A DNA stretch of 64,000 nt from Actinoplanes teichomyceticus ATCC 31121 (GTDB lineage: Bacteria; Actinomycetota; Actinomycetes; Mycobacteriales; Micromonosporaceae): assembly GCF_003711105.1 (NCBI RefSeq), contig NZ_CP023865.1, positions 1,524,001 to 1,588,000 of the forward strand, read 5' to 3'. Below, in pieces: positions 45,732-55,461 of the stretch (its first letter is position 1; each line of letters opens with the position of its first letter). Made by a program: the position numbers and the translations under genes. Below the pieces are notes generated by a model. It was given only the letters and a program-made list of their open reading frames with translations. It ran no database searches and was not told the origin of the DNA.

Positions 45732-47525
45732 TCACACCTGCCCGCCGGTCGCGCCACCCTCGCGGAACCGGTTGGTGATCGGCAGGCGGCGGTCCCGGCC
45801 GAACGCCTTGCCGGAGATCTTCGTGCCCGGCGCGGACTGGCGGCGCTTGTACTCGGCCAGGTCGACCATCCGCAGCACCCGGTCGACCAGCTCCGGATCG
45901 TTGCCGGCCGCGATCAGCTCGGCCCGGCCGAGGTCGTGGTCCACATACCCCCGGATGATCGGGTCGAGCACCTCGTAGTCGGGCAGCGAGTCGGAGTCCT
46001 TCTGGCCCGGGCGCAGCTCCGCGCTGGGCGCCTTGGTGATCGAGTTCTCCGGGATGGGCGGCGCGCCCTGGGTGTTGCGCCAACGGGCGAGCTGCCAGAC
46101 CATTGTCTTCGGCACGTCCTTGAGCGGGTTGAAGCCGCCCACCGAGTCGCCGTAGAGAGTGGAGTAGCCGACCGCGAGCTCGCTCTTGTTGCCGGTGGTG
46201 AGCACCAGGTGCCCGTCCTGGTTGGAGAGCGCCATCAGGATCACGCCGCGCACCCGGGCCTGCAGGTTCTCCACCGCCAGGCCGGAGAGCGACAGGTTGG
46301 CCAGGAACGCGTCGACCATCGGCTGGATCGGCTCCACCCGGTAGTTCAGGCCGGTGCGCTTGGCCAGGTCGGCGGCGTCGTCCTTGGAGTGCTCGGAGGA
46401 GTAGCCGCTGGGCAGCGAGACGCCGGTGACCCGGTCCGCGCCGAGCGCGTCGACCGCGATGGCGGCGACCACGGCCGAGTCGATGCCGCCGGAGAGACCG
46501 AGCACGACCGAGCGGAAGCCGTTCTTGTTCACGTAGTCGCGCAGACCCAGGACCAGGGCCTGCCAGACCTCGGCCGCGTCGGCGATCCGGTCGGCGACGC
46601 CGCCGGCACGACGGTCCGGGTTCTCCGCCAGCTCGCTGTCGAGGAGCACCGGGTTGATCGGCATGTCGTCCGGGATGTGCTGCTCGACCTGCGGCTTCGC
46701 CGCGTCGGTCGAGCCCTGCGGGTTCGGCGCGGCGTCCGCGGCGGGCAGGTCCAGATCGTGTACGAGCAGCTCCTCGGTGAACTGCCCGGCCCGCGCCAGC
46801 AGCTCCCCGTCCGGCCCGACGATCATCGAGTCGCCGTCGAAGACCAGCTCGTCCTGCCCGCCGATCAGGTTGACGTAGGCGACCGTGGCCCCGGCCTCGG
46901 CGGCCCGCCGCTGCACCAGGGGCAGGCGCACGTCGTCCTTGTTCAGCTCGTACGGCGAGGCGTTGATGTTGACCACCAACCCCACGCCGGCCCGCCGCGC
47001 CGCGGTGAACGGCCCCCCGGCCTGCCAGATGTCCTCGCAGACGGTGAGCGCGACGTCCACGCCGCCGAACCGGACCACGGTCAGCGCGGAGCCGGGCTCG
47101 AAGTACCGGTCCTCGTCGAAGACGCCGTAGTTGGGCAGGTGGTGCTTGAAGTAGGTGGCGGCCACCTCGCCCCGGTACAGCAGCGCGGACGCGTCGCGCC
47201 GGCCGGTCCCGGGCGCGGCGTCGAAGCTGATCGCGGCCGGGCCGTCGGCGTCGACGTAGCCCACCACGACGGCCAGTTCGCCCAGGCCGTCGGCGGCCAG
47301 GGCGGCGGCGAGGTCGCGCAGCGCGCGTTGCGAGGCGTCGACGAAGGAGTTGCGGAAGACCAGATCCTCGATCGGATACCCGGTCAGCATCATCTCGGGG
47401 AAGGCCACCAGGTGTGCCCCGGCGTCCGCGGCGGCCCGCGACCAGCGGCGGACAGCAGCCGCGTTGCCGGGAATGTCGCCGACCGTCGAGTTCACCTGAG
47501 CGAGGGCGATGCGCAGCGTGGGCAT
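45732..47525 (-). CDS. nadE: Glutamine-hydrolysing NAD+ synthetase
   Basis: 597 aa. The N-terminal nitrilase-type glutaminase has Glu in FPEMMLTGYP, Lys in FKHHLPNYGVFDE and Cys in TVCEDIW. The C-terminal synthetase has the ATP loop LGLSGGIDSAV. It converts deamido-NAD to NAD using glutamine. Starts at the ATG at 47525 (MPTLRIALAQVNSTVGD). Divergent from glnA2. Confidence 0.96.
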   Translation of the reverse strand: MPTLRIALAQVNSTVGDIPGNAAAVRRWSRAAADAGAHLVAFPEMMLTGYPIEDLVFRNSFVDASQRALRDLAAALAADGLGELAVVVGYVDADGPAAISFDAAPGTGRRDASALLYRGEVAATYFKHHLPNYGVFDEDRYFEPGSALTVVRFGGVDVALTVCEDIWQAGGPFTAARRAGVGLVVNINASPYELNKDDVRLPLVQRRAAEAGATVAYVNLIGGQDELVFDGDSMIVGPDGELLARAGQFTEELLVHDLDLPAADAAPNPQGSTDAAKPQVEQHIPDDMPINPVLLDSELAENPDRRAGGVADRIADAAEVWQALVLGLRDYVNKNGFRSVVLGLSGGIDSAVVAAIAVDALGADRVTGVSLPSGYSSEHSKDDAADLAKRTGLNYRVEPIQPMVDAFLANLSLSGLAVENLQARVRGVILMALSNQDGHLVLTTGNKSELAVGYSTLYGDSVGGFNPLKDVPKTMVWQLARWRNTQGAPPIPENSITKAPSAELRPGQKDSDSLPDYEVLDPIIRGYVDHDLGRAELIAAGNDPELVDRVLRMVDLAEYKRRQSAPGTKISGKAFGRDRRLPITNRFREGGATGGQV

Positions 47526-47639
47526 GGCTCGTATTCTTCCCCAACGCGGTGGCTCCGGTTCCGGACCCGGGCCGACGTCACAGGTCAAGGTCAGCGTACG
47601 CTCGGACGTGTTGGATCGACACCGGGACGAGGGGTGGCA

Positions 47640-48992
47640 GTGGACCGACAGCAGGAGTTCGTGCTCCGGACGCTCGAGGAGCGCGACATCCGTTTCGTCC
47701 GGCTCTGGTTCACCGACGTGCTGGGCACGCTGAAGAGCGTGTCGGTGGCCCCGGCCGAGCTCGAGTCGGCGTTCGAGGAGGGCATCGGCATCGACGGCTC
47801 GGCGATCGAGGGCTTCGCCCGGGTCTACGAGTCCGACATGGTCGCCATGCCGGATCCGACCACCTTCCAGGTCTTCCCGTTCGAGGGCGGCGGCAGCGGC
47901 GAGAGCGCCCGGATGTTCTGCGACATCCTGCTGCCCGACGGCAGCGCCGCCTGGGCCGACCCGCGCCACGTGCTGCGCCGGGCGCTGGCCAAGGCCGCCG
48001 AGAAGGGCTTCACCTTCTACACCCACCCCGAGGTGGAGTTCTTCCTGGTCCAGGAGGGGGCGAACGACGGCTCGGTGCCGATCCCGGTGGACACCGGCGG
48101 CTACTTCGACCACACCACCCACGCGGTGGCCCGTGACTTCCGGCGGCAGGCCGTGCTGGCCCTGGAGCGGATCGGCATCTCGGTCGAGTTCAGCCACCAC
48201 GAGGTCGCCCCGGGCCAGCAGGAGATCGACCTGCGGTACGCGGACGCGCTCACCACGGCCGACAACATCATGACGTTCCGGCACGTGGTCAAGGAGGTGG
48301 CGCTCTCGCAGGGGGTGAAGGCCACCTTCATGCCGAAGCCGTACACCGACCAGCCGGGCTCCGGGATGCACACCCACCTGTCGCTGTTCGAGGGCGAGCG
48401 CAACGCGTTCTACGACAGCGAGGACCCGCAGAAGCTGTCCAAGACGGCGCGCGCGTTCATCGCCGGCCTGCTGGTGCACGCCCGGGAGTACACCGCGGTC
48501 ACCAACCAGTGGGTGAACTCGTACAAGCGGCTCTTCCCGCTGCAGCTGCCGGACCGGATCACCGAGTCGCCGGCGTTCGTCAGCTGGGGGCACCTGAACC
48601 GGTCCGCGCTGGTGCGGGTGCCGGCGTTCGGCAAGCCGAACTCGGCCCGGGTCGAGGTGCGCTCGATCGACTCGGCGGCGAACCCGTACCTGGCGTTCGC
48701 GGTCATGCTCGGCGCCGGCCTGAAGGGCATCGAGGAGGGCTACGAGCTTCCCCCGGGCGCCGAGGACGACGTCTGGTCGCTGTCGCCGGCCGAGCGCAAG
48801 GCCGCCGGTTACGAGGCGCTGCCGGAGAACCTGTCCGAGGCGATCGACGTGATGGCCGGCTCGGAGCTGGTCGCCGAGGTGCTCGGCGAGCACGTGTTCG
48901 ACTTCTTCCTGCGCAACAAGCGGGCGGAGTGGGAGCAGTTCCGGCGCGAGGTGACGCCGTACGAGCGGCAGCGGTACCTCGGGGCGCTCTGA
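47640..48992 (+). CDS. glnA2: Glutamine synthetase homologue GlnA2
   Basis: 450 aa, GTG at 47640 after CGAGGGGTGGCA. The start MDRQQEFVLRTLEERDIRFV and the end HVFDFFLRNKRAEWEQFR match actinobacterial GlnA2. Metal and ATP motifs: HPEVEFFLV, FSHHEVAPGQQEIDLRYADAL, PGSGMHTHLSLF, NRSALVRVPAF. No adenylylation-site loop like that of GlnA1 is seen. In Streptomyces coelicolor, GlnA2 is a gamma-glutamylpolyamine synthetase, so polyamine use is possible here too. Confidence 0.94.
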   Translation: MDRQQEFVLRTLEERDIRFVRLWFTDVLGTLKSVSVAPAELESAFEEGIGIDGSAIEGFARVYESDMVAMPDPTTFQVFPFEGGGSGESARMFCDILLPDGSAAWADPRHVLRRALAKAAEKGFTFYTHPEVEFFLVQEGANDGSVPIPVDTGGYFDHTTHAVARDFRRQAVLALERIGISVEFSHHEVAPGQQEIDLRYADALTTADNIMTFRHVVKEVALSQGVKATFMPKPYTDQPGSGMHTHLSLFEGERNAFYDSEDPQKLSKTARAFIAGLLVHAREYTAVTNQWVNSYKRLFPLQLPDRITESPAFVSWGHLNRSALVRVPAFGKPNSARVEVRSIDSAANPYLAFAVMLGAGLKGIEEGYELPPGAEDDVWSLSPAERKAAGYEALPENLSEAIDVMAGSELVAEVLGEHVFDFFLRNKRAEWEQFRREVTPYERQRYLGAL

Positions 48993-49000
48993 ATCGCGGG

Positions 49001-49027
49001 CCGGCGGCGGTCCCGGACCGCCGCCGG
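49001..49027 (+). terminator. Terminator after glnA2
   Basis: A perfect 12-bp stem CCGGCGGCGGTC / GACCGCCGCCGG with CCG loop, 8 bp past the stop. Confidence 0.82.
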
Positions 49028-49101
49028 TTCCTGCCGGGTCACGGCGCATTGTCGCAGCGCGGTACGGTGCCCTCTGACGTCACGCGACAAGGGGAGAGGC
49101 C

Positions 49102-49527
49102 GTGCTGCAGGATCTGCTGGAGGGCGCCGGCCGGAGCATCGTCTTCGGTGGGATCGGGATCGGCCTGATGGCCGTGGGCTACGTGTTGATCGACCTGCTC
49201 ACGCCGGGCCGCCTGCGCGACCTGATCTGGACGCAGCGCAACCCGAACGCGTCGCTGCTGCTGGCCGCCAACCAGATCGGCATCGCGGCGATCGTGTTCA
49301 CCGCGATCTGGACGACCTACGACTCGTTCGGCCAGGGTGTGGCGTCGACCCTGCTCTTCGGCCTGCTCGGCATCGCGATCATGGGTCTGGCCTTCCTGGT
49401 GCTGGACTGGATGACCCCGGGCAAGCTCGGCGAGGTCATCTGCACCGACGACTTCCACGGCGGCGCGCTGGTCAGCGCCGCGTCGCACTTCGGGGCCGCC
49501 CTCATCGTCTGCGCCTGCATCGCCTGA
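49102..49527 (+). CDS. DUF350 membrane protein
   Basis: 141 aa, GTG start after GGGGAGAGG. Four hydrophobic helices in two similar halves (GIGIGLMAVGYVLIDLLTPG and GLLGIAIMGLAFLVLDWMTPG), each ending in the LTPG/MTPGKL motif of DUF350. Function is unknown; members sit in inner membranes near stress or envelope genes. Monocistronic here. Confidence 0.88.
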   Translation: MLQDLLEGAGRSIVFGGIGIGLMAVGYVLIDLLTPGRLRDLIWTQRNPNASLLLAANQIGIAAIVFTAIWTTYDSFGQGVASTLLFGLLGIAIMGLAFLVLDWMTPGKLGEVICTDDFHGGALVSAASHFGAALIVCACIA

Positions 49528-49615
49528 CGGCGCGACCGGGGCTCCGCACGGACCGCCGGCCGGGGTCCGCGACCCCGGGGCGGCGCTTCGGCGCGGACAT
49601 GTCGTACCCGAGGTC

Positions 49616-49621
49616 TAACGT
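49616..49621 (+). promoter_or_regulatory. -10 box, leaderless WYL regulator promoter
   Basis: TAACGT lies 7 nt before the GTG at 49629. Confidence 0.45.
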
Positions 49622-49628
49622 CCGTGAC

Positions 49629-50336
49629 GTGAACCGCACCGACCGGCTGTACGCCCTCGTCGAAGAGCTGCGGGCGGTCGCGCCCCGGCCCCGCAGCGCC
49701 CGCTGGCTGGCCGAGCGCTTCGAGGTGAGCGTGCGCACGGTGGAGCGGGACATCGCCGCCCTGCAGCAGTCCGGCACCCCGGTCTACGCCGAGCCCGGCC
49801 GGACCGGTGGGTACTGCCTGGACCGCGCGCACACCCTGCCCCCGGTGAACCTGACGCCGCAGGAGGCGGTGGCGATGGCGCTGGCCCTGCGCCGGCTAGA
49901 CGGGACGCCGTTCCGGCAGGCGGCGGCCAGCGGCCTGCGCAAACTGGTGGCCGCCATGCGGGCCGACGACGCGGCCGCCGCGCAGGCCCTGGCCGAGCGG
50001 ATCCACCTGGTCGGCGCGTCCGCGCCGGCCACGATGCCGCCGGTGGTCGGCGCGCTGCCGGTGGGCCGGGTGCTGCGGATCGGATATGCCGACCGGTCCG
50101 GCGCGACGACCACCCGGGACGTCGAGCCGCTCGGCTACGTCGGGGTCCGCGAGCAGTGGTATCTGATCGCCTGGTGCCGGCTGCGCGCCTCGGTGCGGAT
50201 CTTCCGGATCGACCGGATCAGCACGGTCGTCCCGACCCGCCAGGCGGCCCCGCCGCGCACGTTCCCCGAGGCCGAGCTGGACATCCCGGCGGCCGGGCGG
50301 GAGGCCCTGAGCCTGTTCGCCCGGACCGCCGGGTGA
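49629..50336 (+). CDS. DeoR-type HTH / WYL-domain regulator (YafY-like)
   Basis: 235 aa. N-terminal HTH_11 (LVEELRAVAPRPRSARWLAE, RFEVSVRTVERDIAAL), then the WYL domain (residues 140-235) with YADRSGATTTRDVEPLGYV, EQWYLIAWCRL and FRIDRIS. WYL regulators bind a nucleotide or nucleic-acid ligand. It is convergent with a VOC protein gene, a common pairing in which the regulator controls the neighbour, though here the two are not divergent. Confidence 0.9.
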   Translation: MNRTDRLYALVEELRAVAPRPRSARWLAERFEVSVRTVERDIAALQQSGTPVYAEPGRTGGYCLDRAHTLPPVNLTPQEAVAMALALRRLDGTPFRQAAASGLRKLVAAMRADDAAAAQALAERIHLVGASAPATMPPVVGALPVGRVLRIGYADRSGATTTRDVEPLGYVGVREQWYLIAWCRLRASVRIFRIDRISTVVPTRQAAPPRTFPEAELDIPAAGREALSLFARTAG

Positions 50337-50371
50337 GCCGGCGGCGCGCCGCCGGCTGCCGCCGCGCGGGC

Positions 50372-50530
50372 GTGCCGAGGCGGACGGCGGCGTGGGCTGC
50401 CCGGCCGGCGCGGTGCGCCGCCGCCCGGGCGTGCCGAGGCGGACGGCGGCGCGCCGGTCTCCCCGCGCCGGGTTCCGTGGCGCGCCGCCGCGTGCCGCCG
50501 CGCGGGTGAGGCGGACGGCGGCGCGCCGGT
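50372..50530. repeat. GC-rich intergenic repeats
   Basis: GAGGCGGACGGCGGCG occurs at 50377, 50436 and 50508; the first two copies extend to GCGTGCCGAGGCGGACGGCG. They are separated by CGCCGCC-rich palindromic stretches in the gap between the convergent WYL and VOC genes. A hairpin-rich terminator role is possible. Confidence 0.7.
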
Positions 50531-50543
50531 CCCCGGGCCCGGC

Positions 50544-50924
50544 TCAGGGGCGCGCCGGCGGGGTGAAGACGCCGAACAGGTTGCCGGCCGGGTCGGCGAG
50601 CCGGGCGAAGACCAGCCCGCTCGGCTCCCGCTGCGGCCCCACCAGGACCTTCCCGCCCCGCGCGGCGGCCTGCCGGCAGGCCGCCGCCACGTCGGCGACC
50701 ACGACCAGGAAGATCGCCTGCTGCGGCGCCCGGCCCCCGGTGCCGTAGAAGCCGCCCAGCGGGGCGCCGCCGTCCGGCCCGGTCACGATCCGGTACGGCC
50801 GGCCGTCCGGCCCCACCGAGTCGTCGTCGTCCGCGAAGGTCCAGCCGAACAGCGCGCCGTAGAACTCCTCGGCCTCCGCCGGCCGGTCCGCGGCGACCTC
50901 GATCCAGCCGATTCCGTTGCTCAT
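50544..50924 (-). CDS. VOC/glyoxalase-family protein
   Basis: 126 aa, AGGAGAACACG before the ATG. A single VOC repeat pair: GWIEVAADRPAEAEEFYGAL and FGWTF at the start, then LVVVADVAAACRQAAARGGK and LADPAGNLFGVF. The metal ligand usual in the last strand (Glu) is replaced by Phe-Gly-Val, so a metal-free binding role is plausible. Substrate unknown. Confidence 0.87.
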   Translation of the reverse strand: MSNGIGWIEVAADRPAEAEEFYGALFGWTFADDDDSVGPDGRPYRIVTGPDGGAPLGGFYGTGGRAPQQAIFLVVVADVAAACRQAAARGGKVLVGPQREPSGLVFARLADPAGNLFGVFTPPARP

Positions 50925-51016
50925 CGTGTTCTCCTGTCGACAAGGGTGTGTGCAGGAGGGACTCTTCCGCGGCGTTCCGACAACGTCCTGTCGGTGTTTG
51001 TCAGCCGGTCACCGGT

Positions 51017-51022
51017 TAGCCT
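51017..51022 (+). promoter_or_regulatory. -10 box, leaderless amidotransferase promoter
   Basis: TAGCCT lies 6 nt before the GTG at 51029. Confidence 0.5.
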
Positions 51023-51028
51023 CGACAC

Positions 51029-51799
51029 GTGAGCACAGCGCTTGTCATCGAGAACGATCCGACCGACGATCTCCGGCGACTCGGGGAGTGGCTCACCGAG
51101 GCCGGGCTGGAGCTGACCGTCCTCCGGCCGTACTCGGGCGATGCGCTGCCGGAGACGCTGGACGGCCACGTGGCGCTGATCGTGCTCGGTGGCGACCAGA
51201 GCGCGTACCCGGACGCGGCCGGCGCCCCCGGCGCGCCGTGGTTCCCGGCGTGCGAGGCGCTGCTGCGCAAGGCGGTCCGGCACCGGGTGCCCACCCTCGG
51301 GGTCTGTCTGGGCGGCCAGCTGCTGGCCACCGCGCACGGCGGACTGGTGGAGCGCAGCCCGTCCGGTCCGGAGATCGGCCCCGGGTTGGTCGGCAAGCGC
51401 GACGCGGCGGAGACCGACCCGCTGTTCCGATGGGTGCCGCTGCTGCCCGACGTGATCCAGTGGCACCGTGACGAGATCACCGAGCTGCCGCTGAACGCGA
51501 CCCTGCTGGCCGCCTCCAGCCGGTACCCGCACCAGGCGTTCCGGATCGGCGACCGGGCCTGGGGGCTGCAGTTCCACATCGAGTGCGACGCCGAGATGAT
51601 GGCCGACTGGACCCGGACCGGGGCGGCCGACCTGGCCGAGCTCGGCTACGACCCGGAGGCGGTGGTGCTGGCCGTCGCCGAGGTCCTGCCGGATGTGGAG
51701 GAGGTCTGGCAGCCGTTCGCCGCCCGGTTCGCCGCGCTGGCGCTGGGCACCCTGCCGGACGCCGACGCGCCCAGGACCCTGCCGCTGCTGGGGCACTGA
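51029..51799 (+). CDS. Class I glutamine amidotransferase-like protein
   Basis: 256 aa, GTG start. The nucleophile Cys93 is in TLGVCLGGQLLA and the His-Glu pair in LQFHIECD. It resembles stand-alone GuaA-like GATase proteins, some of which hydrolyse gamma-glutamyl conjugates. One base separates its stop from the glnE start, so the two are co-transcribed. With glnA2 nearby, a role in glutamyl-amine or nitrogen metabolism is a fair inference. Confidence 0.88.
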   Translation: MSTALVIENDPTDDLRRLGEWLTEAGLELTVLRPYSGDALPETLDGHVALIVLGGDQSAYPDAAGAPGAPWFPACEALLRKAVRHRVPTLGVCLGGQLLATAHGGLVERSPSGPEIGPGLVGKRDAAETDPLFRWVPLLPDVIQWHRDEITELPLNATLLAASSRYPHQAFRIGDRAWGLQFHIECDAEMMADWTRTGAADLAELGYDPEAVVLAVAEVLPDVEEVWQPFAARFAALALGTLPDADAPRTLPLLGH

Positions 51800-51800
51800 G

Positions 51801-54800
51801 ATGAGCAGGCCCACCCGGCTGGCCCGGTACGGTTTCGCCGACGACGGCGCCAACGCGGCCGACCTGCTCGGCGGGACCGGCCTGCGGCTCTGGGAAGCCG
51901 GGCACGGCCCGGTCAGCCCGGATGCCGCCGAGCTGATCCAGGCGCTGTCCCGGGCCGCCGACCCGAACCTGGCGCTGCGCCAGTTCCACCGGCTGGTCGA
52001 CTCGGTCTCCCGGGCCGCCGAGCGGGCCAACGGCGCCCGCCCGACCGGCCCGACCGGCGAGATCATCGCCAACGCGGCCACCCGGGAGCTGATCGACGAG
52101 CTGTACCGGGACCACGGCCTGCGCCGCCGGCTGGTCGCGGTGCTCGGCGCCTCCTCCACGCTCGGCGATCACCTGGTCGCCAACGAGCAGGAGTGGCGCA
52201 CCCTGGCCACCACCAAGAACGGGCTGCCCCCGGACCCGGAGGGCCACCTGGAGCTGGACGCGCCCACGGTGCCGGCGCTGCGCCGGGCGTACCGGCTGGC
52301 GCTGCTGCGGATCGCGGCCGCGGATCTGACCGGTGGGCGTGGCCTGGAGCCGACGATGGTGGCGCTGTCCACGCTCGCCGACGAGACGCTCGCCGCGGCG
52401 TACGCGATAGCGGTGGCCGAACTGCCGGCCGGCACGCCGGAGCCGCGCCTGGCGGTGGTGGCGATGGGCAAGTGCGGTGGCAACGAGCTGAACTACCTCT
52501 CCGACGTCGATGTGATCTTCGTGGCCGCCGGGGACGACGATCTGCAGCCCGCCACCACGGTCGCGGCCCGGCTGATGGAGATCTGCGGCCAGGTGGCGTG
52601 GCCGGTGGACGCCGCGCTGCGCCCGGAGGGCAGTCGTGGTCCGCTGGTGCGTACCCTCGCCAGCCACCAGGCGTACTACCGCCGGTGGGCGCGCACCTGG
52701 GAGTTCCAGGCGCTGCTCAAGGCCCGCCCGGCGGCCGGTGACCTGGCGCTGGCCCGCGAGTGGCTGGCCGATCTGGCGCCGCTGGTCTGGCACGCCGCGG
52801 AGCGGCCGGAGGCGGTCAGCGACGTGCGCGCCATGCGCCACAAGATCATCGAGAACGTACCGGCCCGCGAGTTGGACCGGGAGATCAAGCGCGGGCCGGG
52901 CGGGCTTCGCGACATCGAGTTCGCGGTGCAGCTGCTGCAACTGGTGCACGGCCGGGTGGACGAGACGCTGCGGCTGCCGGGCACCCTCCCGGCGCTGCGC
53001 GCGCTGGTCACCGGCGGGTATGTCGGCCGGCAGGACGGCGAGACGCTGCTGCGCGGGTACCGGTTCCTGCGCACGGTCGAGCACCGGCTGCAACTGCAGC
53101 ACCTGCGGCGTACGCACACCGTCCCGGACGACCCGGCCGGCCTGCGCTGGCTGGCCGCCGCTCTCGGCTACACCGCGGCGCCCGGCCAGGACGCCGTCGA
53201 GGCGTTCCGCTCGGACTGGGTCGGGCACGCCGCGAACGTCCGCCGCCTGCACGTCAAGCTGCTCTACCGGCCGCTGCTGGAGGCGGTGGCCCGGGTCCCG
53301 GCCGAGGCGCTGCGGATGACCCCGGCGTCGGCCCGCAAACGGCTGGAGATCCTCGGCTTCGCCGACCCGGCCGGCGCGCTGCGTCACCTGGAGGCGCTGA
53401 CCGGCGGGGTGACCCGTACCTCGGCGATCCAGCGCACCCTGTTGCCGATGCTGCTGCAGGAGTTCGCCGACGCCCCGGAACCGGACCGTGGCCTGCTCAA
53501 CTACCGGCAGGTGTCGGACAAGCTGGGCAGCACCCCGTGGTACCTGCGCCTGCTGCGCGACGGCGGCCCGGTGGCCCGCCGGCTGGCCCGGGTGATCAGC
53601 CTCTCCCGGTACGCCACCGACCTGCTCACCCGTGACCCGGAGGCGCTGCGGCTGCTGGCCGACGACGCGGAGTTGCAGCCGCGCTCCCGGGACAGCCTGC
53701 TGGACGGGTTCGCCGCGGCCGCCGAGCGGCACGCCGACGATCCGGGCAAGGCCATCGCCGCGGTCCGGGCACTGCGCCGGCGGGAGCTGTTCCGGCTGGC
53801 CTGCGCGGACATCCTGAGCCACGGCGGCGAGCTGGCCCCGGCCCAGCCGGTCGACGTGCACGTGCTCGGGGCGGCGCTCTCCGACGTCACCGACGCCACC
53901 CTGAACGCCGCGCTGCGGGTCGCCCGGCAGGCCCGGCCCGGGCCGGCCGGGCTGCGCTTCGCGATCATCGGGATGGGCCGGCTCGGCGGGTACGAGATGA
54001 GCTACCCCTCCGACGCCGACGTGCTCTTCGTCCACGAGCCGCCGCCCGGCTGCCCGGAGAGCGAGGCCAGCGCGGCCGCGCGCGCGATCGCCGAGGAGAT
54101 GCGCCGGCTGCTCAACGCGCCCGCGCCGGACCCGGCGCTGGGCATCGACGCCGACCTGCGCCCGGAGGGCCGGCAGGGCCCGCTGGTCCGCAGCCTGCAG
54201 GCCTACCAGCAGTACTACGACCGCTGGTCGAGGGTGTGGGAGGCGCAGGCGCTGCTGCGGGCCCGCTTCGTCTGCGGCGACGAGGCGCTGGGCCGCGACT
54301 TCGAGGCGCTGGCCGACGCGAAGCGCTACCCGGCGGGCGGGCTGACCCGCGAGCAGGTGGTGGAGATCCGGCGGATCAAGGCCCGGGTGGAGACCGAGCG
54401 GCTGCCCCGCGGCGCGGACCCGAACACGCACACCAAGCTGGGCCGCGGCGGTCTGGCCGACGTCGAGTGGGCGGTGCAGCTGCTGCAGTTGCGGCACGCG
54501 CACGAGCTGCCCGACCTGCGCCGTACCCGCACCCTGGAGGCGCTGACCGCGGAGCGCGAGGGCGGCCTGATCGAGCCGGCCGACGCGGAGGCGATGGCGG
54601 CCGGCTGGACCCTGGCGGCGCAGGTGCGCAACGCGCTCACCCTGGTCCGCGGCCGGCCCACCGATCAGCTGCCGCAGCACGGCGTGGAGCTGGCCGGCAC
54701 GGTGCTGCTGCTCGGCGGCGGTGACCCGGGCGAGTTCGTGGACCGGTACCTGCGGATCACCCGCCGGTCGCGGGCGGCCATGCAGCGGGTGATGGAGGGG

Positions 54801-54803
54801 TAG
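51801..54803 (+). CDS. glnE: Glutamine synthetase adenylyltransferase/adenylyl-removing enzyme
   Basis: 1000 aa bifunctional controller of GlnA1. Both nucleotidyltransferase halves are visible: the N-terminal removase with MGKCGGNELNYLSDVDVIF and the C-terminal transferase with MGRLGGYEMSYPSDADVLF, each with the G-G-x-E-x-x-Y-x-S-D-x-D metal motif. The linker carries GPGGLRDIEFAVQLLQLVH and GRGGLADVEWAVQLLQL. In the same window as its target glnA1. ATG at 51801, one base after the amidotransferase stop. Confidence 0.96.
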   Translation: MSRPTRLARYGFADDGANAADLLGGTGLRLWEAGHGPVSPDAAELIQALSRAADPNLALRQFHRLVDSVSRAAERANGARPTGPTGEIIANAATRELIDELYRDHGLRRRLVAVLGASSTLGDHLVANEQEWRTLATTKNGLPPDPEGHLELDAPTVPALRRAYRLALLRIAAADLTGGRGLEPTMVALSTLADETLAAAYAIAVAELPAGTPEPRLAVVAMGKCGGNELNYLSDVDVIFVAAGDDDLQPATTVAARLMEICGQVAWPVDAALRPEGSRGPLVRTLASHQAYYRRWARTWEFQALLKARPAAGDLALAREWLADLAPLVWHAAERPEAVSDVRAMRHKIIENVPARELDREIKRGPGGLRDIEFAVQLLQLVHGRVDETLRLPGTLPALRALVTGGYVGRQDGETLLRGYRFLRTVEHRLQLQHLRRTHTVPDDPAGLRWLAAALGYTAAPGQDAVEAFRSDWVGHAANVRRLHVKLLYRPLLEAVARVPAEALRMTPASARKRLEILGFADPAGALRHLEALTGGVTRTSAIQRTLLPMLLQEFADAPEPDRGLLNYRQVSDKLGSTPWYLRLLRDGGPVARRLARVISLSRYATDLLTRDPEALRLLADDAELQPRSRDSLLDGFAAAAERHADDPGKAIAAVRALRRRELFRLACADILSHGGELAPAQPVDVHVLGAALSDVTDATLNAALRVARQARPGPAGLRFAIIGMGRLGGYEMSYPSDADVLFVHEPPPGCPESEASAAARAIAEEMRRLLNAPAPDPALGIDADLRPEGRQGPLVRSLQAYQQYYDRWSRVWEAQALLRARFVCGDEALGRDFEALADAKRYPAGGLTREQVVEIRRIKARVETERLPRGADPNTHTKLGRGGLADVEWAVQLLQLRHAHELPDLRRTRTLEALTAEREGGLIEPADAEAMAAGWTLAAQVRNALTLVRGRPTDQLPQHGVELAGTVLLLGGGDPGEFVDRYLRITRRSRAAMQRVMEG

Positions 54804-54914
54804 CGCGGCTGTTCCGGCCGGCCGCGGCGGCTGCCACCCGGCGCTGCGGCGGCGACTCCACCGGCCGGCTTCGCGCGCCGCCGCGGTGGTTCTCCGCCCC
54901 CGCCGGCTGCCTGT

Positions 54915-55343
54915 TCAGCCGGCGGCGGCGATCACCCGGGTCAGTGAGCTGTGCAGACCCTGCAGGTCCTCGATCGGCATGCCGAGCCGGGCGACCACGG
55001 CCGGCGGGATCTTCTCCGCCTCGGCGCGCAGCGCCCGGCCGGCGTCGGTCAGGGTGATCGCCAGGCTGCGCTCGTCGGCCGGGTCCCGCTCGCGGCGCAG
55101 GTAGCCGATCGCCTCCAGCCGCTTGAGCAGCGGCGACAGCGTGCCCGGGTCGAGCTGCAGCAGCTCACTGAGCCGGCGCACGGACAGCGGCGAGTCGCCC
55201 CAGAGAGCGAGCATCACGAGGTACTGCGGGTGGGTCAGGCCCATCGGCTCGAGCAGTGGACGGTAGATCGCCACCACGCTGCGGGCGGCGACGGACAGGG
55301 CGAAGCAGACCTGCCGCTCCAGCGCCAGCGGATCATCACTCAC
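54915..55343 (-). CDS. MarR-family regulator, OhrR-like
   Basis: 142 aa, GTG start after GAGGAGAACC. Winged-helix with LTHPQYLVMLALWGDSPLSV, RRLSELLQLDPGTLSPLLKR and RERDPADERSLAITLT. The N-terminal Cys13 in QVCFALSVAARSV is at the redox cysteine of OhrR-type peroxide sensors, and the tyrosine pair of that pocket is partly kept (YRPLL, HPQYL). No ohr peroxidase gene lies nearby. Two palindromes upstream are likely operators shared with the 72-aa ORF. Confidence 0.9.
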   Translation of the reverse strand: MSDDPLALERQVCFALSVAARSVVAIYRPLLEPMGLTHPQYLVMLALWGDSPLSVRRLSELLQLDPGTLSPLLKRLEAIGYLRRERDPADERSLAITLTDAGRALRAEAEKIPPAVVARLGMPIEDLQGLHSSLTRVIAAAG

Positions 55344-55375
55344 TTGCGGTTCTCCTCAAGTCCCGGGTTACTCTA

Positions 55376-55403
55376 CCAATAGTTGGGGCACCAACTGTTG
55401 GTG
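55376..55403. promoter_or_regulatory. Twin operator palindromes upstream of the MarR gene
   Basis: CCAATAGTTGG (55376-55386) and CACCAACTGTTGGTG (55389-55403, 7-bp arms), centres 15 bp apart, on an AT-rich patch between the divergent MarR and 72-aa genes. MarR sites commonly have this form. Confidence 0.7.
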
Positions 55404-55461
55404 TACAAATAGGCATGGTGCACCGATAGGCTGATCAGCCCGTCGAACGGAGGAGAGCGTC